Below are positions 17,592-25,298 of a DNA stretch of 64,000 nt, piece after piece (the first letter of the stretch is position 1; every line of letters starts with the position of its first letter). The notes below the pieces were generated by a model. The model did no database searches and was not told the origin of the DNA. It saw nothing but the letters and a program-made list of their open reading frames with translations. Both the position numbers and the translations under genes were made by a program. The DNA lies in assembly GCF_028368855.1 (NCBI RefSeq), contig NZ_JAQNCY010000010.1, forward strand, positions 1 to 64,000, given 5' to 3'. The stretch comes from Leisingera sp. SS27 (GTDB lineage Bacteria > Pseudomonadota > Alphaproteobacteria > Rhodobacterales > Rhodobacteraceae).

Positions 17592-18281
17592 CTATACACC
17601 GAGGAACCGGTCCGCGACATCCGCAGGCAGCTCGGCTATCCGGCCTTCCCAGGCGTTGCCGCCCTTGTTGAGGATCACCGCCCGGTCCGCCACGGCGGAC
17701 AGCTCCTTCAAGGATTTGTCCACCACCAGTATCGACAGCCCTGCCTCGCGCTTCAGCCGGGCGATCGCAGCCCAGATCTCCTGCCGCACCACCGGCGCCA
17801 GCCCCTCCGTCGCCTCGTCCAGGATCAGAAGGCGCGGGTTGGTCATCAGGGCGCGGCCAATGGTCAGCATCTGCTGCTCGCCACCCGAAAGCGAACCGGC
17901 GGTCTGTGTGCGGCGCTCCTCCAGCCGCGGAAAAAGTTCTGCAACCCTGGCCATATCCCAGGGGCCAGGGCGGGCCGCGGCGATCAGGTTTTCCTCTACC
18001 GTCAGCGGTGCAAAGCAGCGCCGCCCCTCAGGCACCAGACCGACCCCCAGCCGCGCAATCCTGTGCGATGGCAGCTGGCGCAGGTCGTGGCCGTCGAACG
18101 TCAGCTCCCCCTTAGCAGCCGCCAGCATCCCGCAGACCGTCTTGATGGTGGTGGATTTGCCCATGCCGTTGCGGCCCATCAGCGCCACCACCTCGCCCTC
18201 GCCAATCTCCAGGCTGACGCCGAACAGCGCTTGCGCCGGTCCGTACGACGCTTCAACCCCTTGCAGTGACAACAGGCTCAT
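17592..18281 (-). CDS. livF: Branched-chain amino-acid-type ABC transporter ATP-binding protein LivF
   Basis: 229 residues. Walker A is GRNGMGKST, the signature is LSGGEQQMLTIGRAL, and Walker B is LLILDEATEGLAP, the last typical of LivF. It is the last gene of livKHMGF and overlaps livG by 4 bases (ATGA, 18278-18281). The name is by family; the actual substrate (branched-chain amino acids, amides, urea or other) is open. Confidence 0.9.
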   Translation of the reverse strand: MSLLSLQGVEASYGPAQALFGVSLEIGEGEVVALMGRNGMGKSTTIKTVCGMLAAAKGELTFDGHDLRQLPSHRIARLGVGLVPEGRRCFAPLTVEENLIAAARPGPWDMARVAELFPRLEERRTQTAGSLSGGEQQMLTIGRALMTNPRLLILDEATEGLAPVVRQEIWAAIARLKREAGLSILVVDKSLKELSAVADRAVILNKGGNAWEGRIAELPADVADRFLGV

Positions 18282-19033
18282 GCGGCGTCCTCCTCTCCCA
18301 GATAGGCGCGTCGCACCTCAGCGTTGGCGCGGATCTCATCCGCGGTGCCGGTGGCAATGATCTGGCCGTAAACCAGCACGCTGATCCGGTCCGCCAGTGC
18401 AAAGACCGCGTCCATGTCATGTTCCACCAGCAGGATCGGCGCCTCCTGCCGCAAGCCGTCGAGGAAACCGGTCAGCGCCTTCGATCCGGCGGTGCCAAGC
18501 CCCGCCATCGGCTCATCCATCAGGAACAGCCTCGGCTTCAGCGTCAGCGCCACCGCTACCTCCAGCTGGCGGCGCTGGCCGTGCGACAGGTCGGCGGTGC
18601 GGCGGTTTGCATCGTCCGTCAGACCCACCCGCTCCAGCGCATCCCGCGCCCGCTCCAGAAGCTCCGGGTCCTTCATCACATTGCGGAAGAAATGGAACAC
18701 ACGGCCCCGCCCGCCGAGCGCCCCCAGCACCGCATTCTGCAGCACAGTGTATTCCATCGCCAGCGCGGAGATCTGGAACGTCCGCCCCAGCCCCATCCGC
18801 GCCCGCGCCACCGTGTCCAGCGCGGTCACCTCCCGGCCCAGCAGCTCCACCGTGCCGCTGTCGGGTGTCAGATTGCCCGCGATCTGCTTGATCAGGGTGG
18901 ATTTCCCTGCTCCGTTCGGCCCGATCAGCGCATGGATTTCACCCGGCCGCAGGTCCAGCGAGACATCACGGCTCGCTTGCAGCGCGCCAAAGCTCTTGTT
19001 CAGAGCGTCGGTTTTCAGGACCACATCAGCCAT
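18278..19033 (-). CDS. livG: Branched-chain amino-acid-type ABC transporter ATP-binding protein LivG
   Basis: 251 residues. Walker A is GPNGAGKST, the signature is LSHGQRRQLEVAVAL, Walker B is LFLMDEPMAGL, and the C-terminal YGQIIATGTADEIR block is LivG-like. It overlaps livM by 8 bases and livF by 4, so the operon is translationally coupled. Confidence 0.9.
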   Translation of the reverse strand: MADVVLKTDALNKSFGALQASRDVSLDLRPGEIHALIGPNGAGKSTLIKQIAGNLTPDSGTVELLGREVTALDTVARARMGLGRTFQISALAMEYTVLQNAVLGALGGRGRVFHFFRNVMKDPELLERARDALERVGLTDDANRRTADLSHGQRRQLEVAVALTLKPRLFLMDEPMAGLGTAGSKALTGFLDGLRQEAPILLVEHDMDAVFALADRISVLVYGQIIATGTADEIRANAEVRRAYLGEEDAA

Positions 19034-20015
19034 GCGCCTTCTCCCGTCCAGCCAGCGCCCCGATCAGCCCGCCGCGGGCAAACAGCACGATCAGCAGCAG
19101 CAGCACGCCCAGGAAGATCTGCCAGTAATCGCTGATGCCGCCCAGAAGATGCTCCAAAAGGATATAGAGCGCGGTACCGGCAACCGGGCCATAGAGCCGC
19201 CCCACCCCGCCGAGGATCACAAAGATCATGATCTCGCCGCTGGTGTGCCAGCTGAGCATTGTGGGGCTGACGAAGCGGTTCAAGTCGGCAAACAGCGCCC
19301 CCGCCAGCCCGGTGATAGCACCGGATATCACAAAGGCCGTCAGCCGCAGAGTAAAGGGCGTAAGGCCCACCGCCTGCACCCGGTCCTCATTCTGCCGCGC
19401 CGCTGCCAGTGCCAGCCCGAAGGGCGAGCGCGCCAGCCGCGCCGCGAAAGCCAGCGCCAGGCAGAGGATCACATAGGCGATGGCAAAGAACTGGATCGGA
19501 TCCAGAGTGTTCAGGCCGGGGAATTCATTGCGCACCCAGATCGACAGCCCGTCCTCGCCGCCATAAGCGCTCCAGCTGATGGCAAAGTAGTAAAGCATCT
19601 GGCCGAAGGCGAGGGTGATCATGATGAAATAGACGCCGGAGGTGCGCAACGACAGCGCCCCGATCACCAGCGCGGCCAGCGCGCTGAAGACCACCGCCAC
19701 CAGCCAGATCAGCGGCATCTGGTTGCTGCCCTCAAACAGGAACGGCCATTCAAACAGCGGCTCATAGTTCTGGGCATGGGCGGCCAGGATGCCCATGGCA
19801 TAGCCGCCAATCCCGAAAAACGCCGCATGGCCCAGGCTGATCAGCCCGCCAAGCCCAAGGGCAATGTTCAGCCCCACCCCCGCCAGCGCCAGGATCGCCG
19901 CCTTGGTCGCCAAGGTGATGATAAAGGGCTCATCCAGCGACCACGCCGCCACCGGCACGATCAGCAGCGCCGCAATCATCGCCCAATTGAGCAGGCTCTC
20001 ACGCGTCAGCATCAT
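19026..20015 (-). CDS. livM: Branched-chain amino-acid-type ABC transporter permease LivM
   Basis: 329 residues, about ten membrane segments. The family blocks GLNIALGLGGLISLGHAAFFG and, later, AARQNEDRVQAVGLTPFTLR are present. The short charged C-terminus RGGLIGALAGREKAHG is usual. It starts with two methionines, and the first overlaps the livH stop (ATGA, 20012-20015). Confidence 0.9.
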   Translation of the reverse strand: MMLTRESLLNWAMIAALLIVPVAAWSLDEPFIITLATKAAILALAGVGLNIALGLGGLISLGHAAFFGIGGYAMGILAAHAQNYEPLFEWPFLFEGSNQMPLIWLVAVVFSALAALVIGALSLRTSGVYFIMITLAFGQMLYYFAISWSAYGGEDGLSIWVRNEFPGLNTLDPIQFFAIAYVILCLALAFAARLARSPFGLALAAARQNEDRVQAVGLTPFTLRLTAFVISGAITGLAGALFADLNRFVSPTMLSWHTSGEIMIFVILGGVGRLYGPVAGTALYILLEHLLGGISDYWQIFLGVLLLLIVLFARGGLIGALAGREKAHG

Positions 20016-20932
20016 GCGCTCCCTCCATAAAGGCCAGAGGGGCGCACCAGGAGGATCGCCGCCATCAGAATGTAGATCAGCATCGAGGCCAGCGACGCCC
20101 CGGCAGAGGCCGCGCTGGCCGGGTCCATAAAGACTGCAAACAGCTGCGGCAGGAACACGCTGCCCAGCGTATCAGTCATCCCCACCAGCAGCGCGCCGGC
20201 CAGCGCCCCCTTGATGGAGCCGATGCCGCCAATAACAATGACCACAAAGGCCAGGATCAGCACCGGCTCGCCCATGCCGACCTGCACCGACTGGATCGCG
20301 CCAACCAGCGCGCCCGCCAGCCCGGCAAGCGCCGCGCCCAAAGCGAACACGACTGTGTAGAGCTTGGAAATATCAACGCCAAGCGCGGCAATCATCTCGC
20401 GATCGGCCTCGCCTGCGCGGATCTGGATGCCAATGCGGGTGCGCGCAATCAGCAAGAACAGCCCGGCAGCAACTGCCAAACCAATCAGGATGATCGTCAG
20501 CCGGTACAGCGGATACTGAATGCCGCCCGGCAGGCTGACCGGCCCCGAAAGGTAGGACGGCACATCCAGAAACAGCGGGAAGGAGCCGAACAGCCAGCGG
20601 GTGCCTTCGGAAAAGATCAGGATCAGGGCAAAGGTCGCCAGCACCTGGTCCAGATGGTCGCGCCGGTAGAGGCGCCGGATCACCACCAGCTCCATCAGGG
20701 CGCCGGCCGCCGCGGCGGCGGCAAGGCTTGCGGTCAGCGCCAGCAGGAAGGATCCGGTCCAGCCTGCCACTGCGGCGGCGGCAAAGGCGCCCACCATGTA
20801 GAGCGAGCCATGGGCCAGGTTGATCAGCCCCATCACCCCGAACACCAGCGTCAGCCCGGCCGCCATCAGGAACAGCATCATCCCGAGCTGGAGCCCATTC
20901 AGGATCTGCTCCAGAACTAGAATATAGGTCAT
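20012..20932 (-). CDS. livH: Branched-chain amino-acid-type ABC transporter permease LivH
   Basis: 306 residues, about eight membrane segments. LQLGMMLFLMAAGLTLVFGV, then MGLINLAHGSLYMVGAF, are the classical LivH N-terminal signature. Later it has IRAGEADREMIAALGVDI and an IGSIKGALAGALLVG segment. It is separated from livK by 68 bases containing a GC-rich hairpin. Confidence 0.9.
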   Translation of the reverse strand: MTYILVLEQILNGLQLGMMLFLMAAGLTLVFGVMGLINLAHGSLYMVGAFAAAAVAGWTGSFLLALTASLAAAAAAGALMELVVIRRLYRRDHLDQVLATFALILIFSEGTRWLFGSFPLFLDVPSYLSGPVSLPGGIQYPLYRLTIILIGLAVAAGLFLLIARTRIGIQIRAGEADREMIAALGVDISKLYTVVFALGAALAGLAGALVGAIQSVQVGMGEPVLILAFVVIVIGGIGSIKGALAGALLVGMTDTLGSVFLPQLFAVFMDPASAASAGASLASMLIYILMAAILLVRPSGLYGGSA

Positions 20933-20966
20933 TTGATTTTCCGAAGGGGTAGTCTTGCCGTGTGCA

Positions 20967-20985
20967 GGGGCGCCTCAGGCGCCCC
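20967..20985 (-). terminator. Intra-operon hairpin between livK and livH
   Basis: GGGGCGCC (20967-20974), loop TCA, GGCGCCCC (20978-20985) form a perfect 8-base stem. It starts 16 bases after the livK stop on the transcribed strand. A partial terminator or mRNA-stabilising hairpin that keeps binding-protein levels above permease levels is the likely role. Confidence 0.55.
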
Positions 20986-21000
20986 CGTCCGGGTCAGGTC

Positions 21001-22137
21001 TTACATCTTGCACTCGCCTGCATAGGCGTCGGCATGGTCGCTCAGCCCGGTGGCAATGATCTTGTTGGTGAAGACATCGCCATCCTTGATCACTTCGCGG
21101 ACATAGATGTCCTGGATCGGGTGGTGGTTGTCGCCGAATTTGAAATCACCGCGGACCGATGCGAATTCCGCCGCTTTCAGTGCCGCGCGGAAGCTGTCCT
21201 GGTCAGACACCTCCGCCTTGTCCAGCGCGCTCAGGATCAGATTGGCAGTGTCAAAGCCCTGGCTGGCATAAAGCGACGGCAGACGGCCGTATTTTGCCTG
21301 GAAGGAGGCAACAAATTCGGCGTTGGCCTCATTGTCGATATCCTTGTTCCACTGCGAGGTGTTCTTCACACCCAGTGCGGCGTCACCCACCGCCTGCAAA
21401 ATACCCTGATCGAACGAGAACGCCGGGCCGACCACCGGCAGATCCACACCGCTGCCCGCATATTGCTTGAGGAAGGAAATCCCCATGCCGCCGGGCAGGA
21501 AGAAATAGACCGAGTCAGCGCCGGACGCCCGGATCTGCGCGATTTCGGCTGCATAATCGGTCTGGCCCAGTTTGGTGTAGATCTCACCGGCCAGCTCGCC
21601 GCCGTACATCCGCTTGTAGCCGGTCAGCGCGTCCTGCCCCGCCGGGTAATTCGGCGCCAGGATGAAGCTGTTCTTCAGCCCCGCCTCATTGGCATAGGCA
21701 CCCGCTGCTTCGTGCAGGTTGTCGTTCTGCCAGGCGACGTTGAAGTAATTCGGATGGCAGCGCTTGCCAGCCAGCGCCGAAGGCCCGGCGTTCGGCGACA
21801 GGTAGAACACGTTTTGCGCGGTTGCCGCAGGCACCACCGCCATTGCGAGGTTCGACCAGATGATGCCGGTCAGGATGTTCACCTTCTCGGATTGAATCAT
21901 CCGGTCTGCAATCTGCACCGCCACATCAGGCTTGCGCTGATCGTCCTCGATCACCACCTCGACGCCCTCGCGGCCGTCCTGTTCAATCGCCAGCATAAAG
22001 CCGTCGCGCACATCCACACCCAGCCCCGCGCCGCCGCCGGACAATGTGGTGATCATGCCAATTTTGGTGTCAGCCTGGGCTGCAACAGCCAGCGCCGGAA
22101 CCGCAGCCGCCATGGCGAGCATCCGAAGGGTCTTCAT
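21001..22137 (-). CDS. livK: ABC transporter substrate-binding protein, LivK/Leu-Ile-Val type
   Basis: 378 residues. A Sec signal peptide (MKTLRMLAMAAAVPALAVAAQA) is followed by a periplasmic-binding-protein type I fold: IGMITTLSGGGAGLGVDVRDG, VLTGI-like region and FNVAWQNDN. The start at 22137 is fixed by the signal peptide, with GGGAGGAAAGACGTA upstream; the frame is open to 22191. As first gene of the liv operon it defines specificity, but the ligand is not recognisable. Confidence 0.88.
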   Translation of the reverse strand: MKTLRMLAMAAAVPALAVAAQADTKIGMITTLSGGGAGLGVDVRDGFMLAIEQDGREGVEVVIEDDQRKPDVAVQIADRMIQSEKVNILTGIIWSNLAMAVVPAATAQNVFYLSPNAGPSALAGKRCHPNYFNVAWQNDNLHEAAGAYANEAGLKNSFILAPNYPAGQDALTGYKRMYGGELAGEIYTKLGQTDYAAEIAQIRASGADSVYFFLPGGMGISFLKQYAGSGVDLPVVGPAFSFDQGILQAVGDAALGVKNTSQWNKDIDNEANAEFVASFQAKYGRLPSLYASQGFDTANLILSALDKAEVSDQDSFRAALKAAEFASVRGDFKFGDNHHPIQDIYVREVIKDGDVFTNKIIATGLSDHADAYAGECKM

Positions 22138-22292
22138 TACGTCTTTCCTCCCAGAATATGCCCCGGCCCTTGGGCCAGGATTCTTGATCAAATGCTTGTG
22201 ACTGTAACGCCGCCCCGGCAGAAGCCAAGACCCGCTGCAGCCGGCATCGTTGCGGCTGATCTTGCGCCAGCCCTCGTGATCAGCCTACGCAG

Positions 22293-22313
22293 GCTTGAAT
22301 ATATATTTCAAGC
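22293..22313. promoter_or_regulatory. AT-centred perfect dyad upstream of the liv operon
   Basis: GCTTGAA (22293-22299), TATATAT, TTCAAGC (22307-22313). The arms are exact reverse complements around a 7-base AT spacer, about 155 bases upstream of the livK ATG. It looks like a dimeric repressor or activator site. No regulator gene is adjacent on the upstream side except the tail end of a LysR gene. Confidence 0.45.
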
Positions 22314-22382
22314 ATAAAATAACTAGGGCAATATTGTTGCCCCAATTGCTGCAAATGCTTTCCAGACGTCGCGGCGGCACGT

Positions 22383-22432
22383 GCGAGGGGCCAACCCCTC
22401 GCGCTCCCCGGAGTATTTCGGGAAAGATGAAA
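22383..22432 (-). repeat. Dispersed palindromic (REP-like) element, copy 1
   Basis: On the minus strand it reads TTTCATCTTTCCCGAAATA, then a C/G-rich run with GGGGAGCGCGAGGGG, ending in a perfect hairpin GCGAGGGG (22383-22390), loop CCAA, CCCCTCGC (22395-22402). The same layout recurs at 54995-55050. It lies 33 bases after the stop of the LysR gene. Confidence 0.6.
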
Positions 22433-22464
22433 CGGTACTGCAAGCCCTGTGCAGGCGGCACCGG

Positions 22465-23352
22465 TCAACCGGGCCCGAAACAACCCGCCAGATGATCAAT
22501 CAGCGCCCGGATCCGCACCGTCAGATGACGGCTGGAAGGATAGACGGCAAACAGCGTTGTTGGGTCTGTTTCCTGTTGTTCGAAAAGCACTTGCAGCCTG
22601 CCGTCGCGCAGAAACGGCAGCGCAGTGTAATGCGGGCAGCGGGCAATGCCGAGACCGCTCGCCGCCATATGCGCCACCGCCCGGGGTGAATTGGCCCGGA
22701 AGCTGCCGCCAACGGTGACGGTCCTTTGCGCAGCGCCTTTGCCAAAGACCCAGGCGTCCGGTTGCGGAGATGTCATCTGCAGCAGGCAGTTGTGGGTCGC
22801 CAGCGCCTCTGGTTCCACCGGTTCGCCTTCTGCCGCCAGATACTCCGGCGACGCCACCACCACCAGCCGCATGCTGCACAGCTTGCGGGCCACCAGCGTC
22901 GAATCCTTCAGGGCACCAAAGCGCACCGCCAGATCCACACCCTCCTCCAGCATTGGCAAGTGGCGGTCGGACAGAACCAACTCCACCATAACCTTGGGAT
23001 GCGCCTGCTGGAACGGCTGCAGCGCCTCCACCAGTTCACGGCTGCCGAACCCAGTGGGCGCGGTGATGCGGATGGGGCCTGCCAATTCCTGCTGGCGCAG
23101 CTGCACCAGGTCCTCCAGCTCATCGAACTGATCCAGCAGCGGCAGGCAGCGCTCCAGATAGGCGCGGCCCGTATCTGTCAGCGTCACTTTGCGGGTGGTA
23201 CGGTTCAAGAGCTGCGCCCCCAGCTGTTCCTCCAGCCGGGCGACATATTTGCTGGCCAGCTTGGTGCTGATCCCCAACTGCCGGGCGCCGGAGGTGAAGG
23301 AGCTTTGCGCCGCCACGGCGGCAAAGGCCCGCATGCAGTCCAGCTTGTCCAT
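22465..23352 (-). CDS. LysR family transcriptional regulator
   Basis: 295 residues. The N-terminal HTH is MDKLDCMRAFAAVAAQSSF, then LGISTKLASKYVARLEEQLG. The rest is a LysR effector domain (GPIRITAPTGFGSRELVEAL), closest in style to the group with TLTDTGRAYLERC after the HTH. GGAGG 8 bases before ATG 23352 fixes the start; the frame is open to 23391. It is divergent from the glutathione S-transferase gene, its likely target. Confidence 0.88.
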   Translation of the reverse strand: MDKLDCMRAFAAVAAQSSFTSGARQLGISTKLASKYVARLEEQLGAQLLNRTTRKVTLTDTGRAYLERCLPLLDQFDELEDLVQLRQQELAGPIRITAPTGFGSRELVEALQPFQQAHPKVMVELVLSDRHLPMLEEGVDLAVRFGALKDSTLVARKLCSMRLVVVASPEYLAAEGEPVEPEALATHNCLLQMTSPQPDAWVFGKGAAQRTVTVGGSFRANSPRAVAHMAASGLGIARCPHYTALPFLRDGRLQVLFEQQETDPTTLFAVYPSSRHLTVRIRALIDHLAGCFGPG

Positions 23353-23493
23353 CCCAGGGCCTCCAGCTTTAGTTGTGAACGTATCGTACATAATTATTCT
23401 ATGAATTGGAATATTATCGCCATGACTGGCGGGATGTATCTACCGGGTGTCTTCAGAAACCAGCGGCCCCTGCCGCAGCAAAGGACCCCAGAC

Positions 23494-24114
23494 ATGGCAC
23501 ATCAGATCCGCATCCACAGCTTCCCCCTCTCCGGCCACGCCCACCGGGTGGAGCTGTTCGCCAGCCTCACCGGCATCGCCCATGAGGTGGTGAACGTCGA
23601 CCTCGCCGGCGGCGAACACAAACAGCCGCCCTTCCTGGCGCTGAACCCCGCAGGCCAAGTGCCGGTGATTGAGGACGGTGAGGCAGTCATCAGCGATTCC
23701 AACGCCATCCTGGTCTACCTCGCCCGTAAATATGCGCCGTCCTGGCTGCCGTCTGATCCGGTGCAAGAGGCCGAGGTGCAGAAATTCCTGACCCTGGCCG
23801 CGGGCGAGATCGCCTTTGGCCCGGCTGCGGCGCGGCTGATCACCGTCTTCAACGCGCCGCTGGATGCTGAGTTCTGCGCCACCGTTGCAGCCCGGGTGCT
23901 GGGCAAGATCAACGCCCATATGGAGGGCCGCAGCTTCCTGGTCGGGGATACTCCCACCATCGCCGACGTGGCCGCATACTCCTACATCGCCCACGCACCT
24001 GAAGGCGGCATCTCACTGGAGCCCTATCCCAACGTCCGCGCCTTGCTGGCGAATATCGAAAGCTTGAAAGGCTTCAAGCCGATGCCCGCAACCAAGGTCG
24101 GGCTGGCTGCCTGA
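23494..24114 (+). CDS. Glutathione S-transferase family protein
   Basis: 206 residues. The N-terminal thioredoxin-like domain is HSFPLSGHAHRVELFASLTG, with the cis-proline region GQVPVIEDGEAVISDSNAIL. The helical C-terminal domain includes FLVGDTPTIADVAAYSYIA, the N-capping box of GSTs. The start at 23494 has AAGGA 9 bases upstream; a longer open frame reaching back to 22726 runs antisense through the LysR gene and is not credible. It probably conjugates or reduces electrophiles under control of the divergent LysR protein. It is followed by a flavin-binding oxidase-like gene. Confidence 0.9.
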   Translation: MAHQIRIHSFPLSGHAHRVELFASLTGIAHEVVNVDLAGGEHKQPPFLALNPAGQVPVIEDGEAVISDSNAILVYLARKYAPSWLPSDPVQEAEVQKFLTLAAGEIAFGPAAARLITVFNAPLDAEFCATVAARVLGKINAHMEGRSFLVGDTPTIADVAAYSYIAHAPEGGISLEPYPNVRALLANIESLKGFKPMPATKVGLAA

Positions 24115-24121
24115 TCCCGCT

Positions 24122-24146
24122 GGCGGCGGTCCACCGGGCCGCCGCC
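24122..24146 (+). terminator. GC hairpin after the glutathione S-transferase gene
   Basis: GGCGGCGG (24122-24129) pairs with CCGCCGCC (24139-24146) over a 9-base loop in the 59-base gap to the next gene. No T-run follows, so it may only attenuate transcription. Confidence 0.4.
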
Positions 24147-24173
24147 GCAACGCTTCAGCTAAAGGAGGTTCCC

Positions 24174-25160
24174 ATGCCCCATGACGCAGACAGCCCCTCG
24201 CCCTTTCACGCGGGCGAACAGGAAATGCAGCGCCGCGCAGGTAAGCGCGAGATGGCAGAGAAGCTGGGCCGCCGGATGATCCGCCCCTTCATGCCAGACC
24301 AGCACCGGGAGTTCTTTGCCCAGCTGCCGTTCCTCGTTGCCGGTGCCGTGGACGCGGACGGCTGGCCCTGGGCCAGCCTGCTGAGCGGTGCGCCCGGCTT
24401 TGCCGTATCGCCGGACCCGGAACACCTGCAGGTCACGCTGAACAGAACCGCTGAAGACCCCGTCCAGGCCGCCATCCGCGAAGGCGCACCGCTGGGGCTG
24501 CTGGGGATCGAACTGCACAGCCGCCGCCGCAACCGGCTGAACGGGCGGGTCACTTCAGCAGGCCGCAACGGTTTCAACGTGCGGGTGGACCAGTCCTTTG
24601 GCAATTGCCCACAGTATATTCAGGAGCGTGATCTGACCCCGGCCAATGACGTGTCTCCAGCAGCCCCGCAGACCTTTACCAGGCTGCTGCCGGAACACAG
24701 CGCGCGGATCGCACAAGCCGACACCTTCTTTGTCGCCAGCCATATTCCCGCTGCCGCAGCCCCTGAACGCGAGGGCGTCGATGTTTCTCACCGCGGCGGG
24801 CGGCCCGGTTTTGTCCGGGTCGCGGGCAATACCCTCACCATCCCGGATTTTCGCGGCAACAACCACTTCAATACGCTGGGGAATTTCCTGCTGAACCCGC
24901 GCGCAGGCCTGGCCTTCCCGGACTTCGAGACCGGCAGCCTTCTGCTGCTGACAGGCACGGTGGAGTTGCTGGCGGAGGACCACCCGGAGCTGGCAGGCTT
25001 TGAAGGTGCGCAGCGCGGCTGGCAGGTCACCCTGCACAAAGGCCTGTGGCTGGAGGCTGCCCTGCCCTGGCGGACCGGACCCGGCGCGTTTGCCCCGCAA
25101 ACCCTGCGCACGGGCACCTGGGCAGAAGCCGAGGCCCGCACCCCAGCACCCGGCCCGTAA
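24174..25160 (+). CDS. Pyridoxamine 5'-phosphate oxidase family (FMN-binding split-barrel) protein
   Basis: 328 residues. It contains split-barrel flavin-binding features: FFAQLPFLVAGAVDADGWPW, then SLLSGAPGF in the first half, and RPGFVRVAGNTLTIPDFRGN with NHFNTLGNFLLNPRAGLAFPDF in the second. That is a duplicated, longer form than the roughly 215-residue PdxH. AAAGGAGG 7 bases before ATG gives a very strong ribosome site. It is probably an FMN or F420-type oxidoreductase of unknown substrate, perhaps co-expressed with the GST gene. Confidence 0.85.
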   Translation: MPHDADSPSPFHAGEQEMQRRAGKREMAEKLGRRMIRPFMPDQHREFFAQLPFLVAGAVDADGWPWASLLSGAPGFAVSPDPEHLQVTLNRTAEDPVQAAIREGAPLGLLGIELHSRRRNRLNGRVTSAGRNGFNVRVDQSFGNCPQYIQERDLTPANDVSPAAPQTFTRLLPEHSARIAQADTFFVASHIPAAAAPEREGVDVSHRGGRPGFVRVAGNTLTIPDFRGNNHFNTLGNFLLNPRAGLAFPDFETGSLLLLTGTVELLAEDHPELAGFEGAQRGWQVTLHKGLWLEAALPWRTGPGAFAPQTLRTGTWAEAEARTPAPGP

Positions 25161-25191
25161 CGCTGCCTGCGGTAAGCTCCCGCAAATTTCT

Positions 25192-25240
25192 CTGGACAAG
25201 TCTGTCCAGGATCGCCGATGAATTGGACAGAAATGTCCAA
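25192..25240. promoter_or_regulatory. Two tandem palindromic operators (TGGACA-N4-TGTCCA)
   Basis: Site 1 is CTGGACA (25192-25198), AGTC, TGTCCAG (25203-25209). Site 2 is TTGGACA (25223-25229), GAAA, TGTCCAA (25234-25240). Both are perfect 7-base palindromes with the same core and 4-base spacer, and their centres are 31 bases apart (three helical turns). They precede the dehydrogenase/MttB/TetR operon. The TetR protein encoded at its end is the obvious candidate to bind them. Confidence 0.75.
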
Positions 25241-25298
25241 AGGTCAGATTCGGGGAAGCTTCCCGCCTGTCCTGTGGCGGCAGACAGGGAGCAAGGCC

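Larger units (their letters stand above)
22138..22464. other. Non-coding region upstream of livK
   Basis: 327 bases between livK and the end of a LysR gene, with no supported gene. It contains an AT-rich dyad (22293-22313), a smaller dyad GGGCAA/TTGCCC (22326-22331 and 22337-22342) and one copy of a dispersed hairpin repeat (22383-22432). The liv promoter must lie here. Confidence 0.6.

Noticed and set aside
22726-23493. In-frame 5' extension of the glutathione S-transferase gene through the LysR gene
   Set aside because: The extension is antisense to a clear LysR coding sequence. A ribosome site and the GST fold both begin at 23494.
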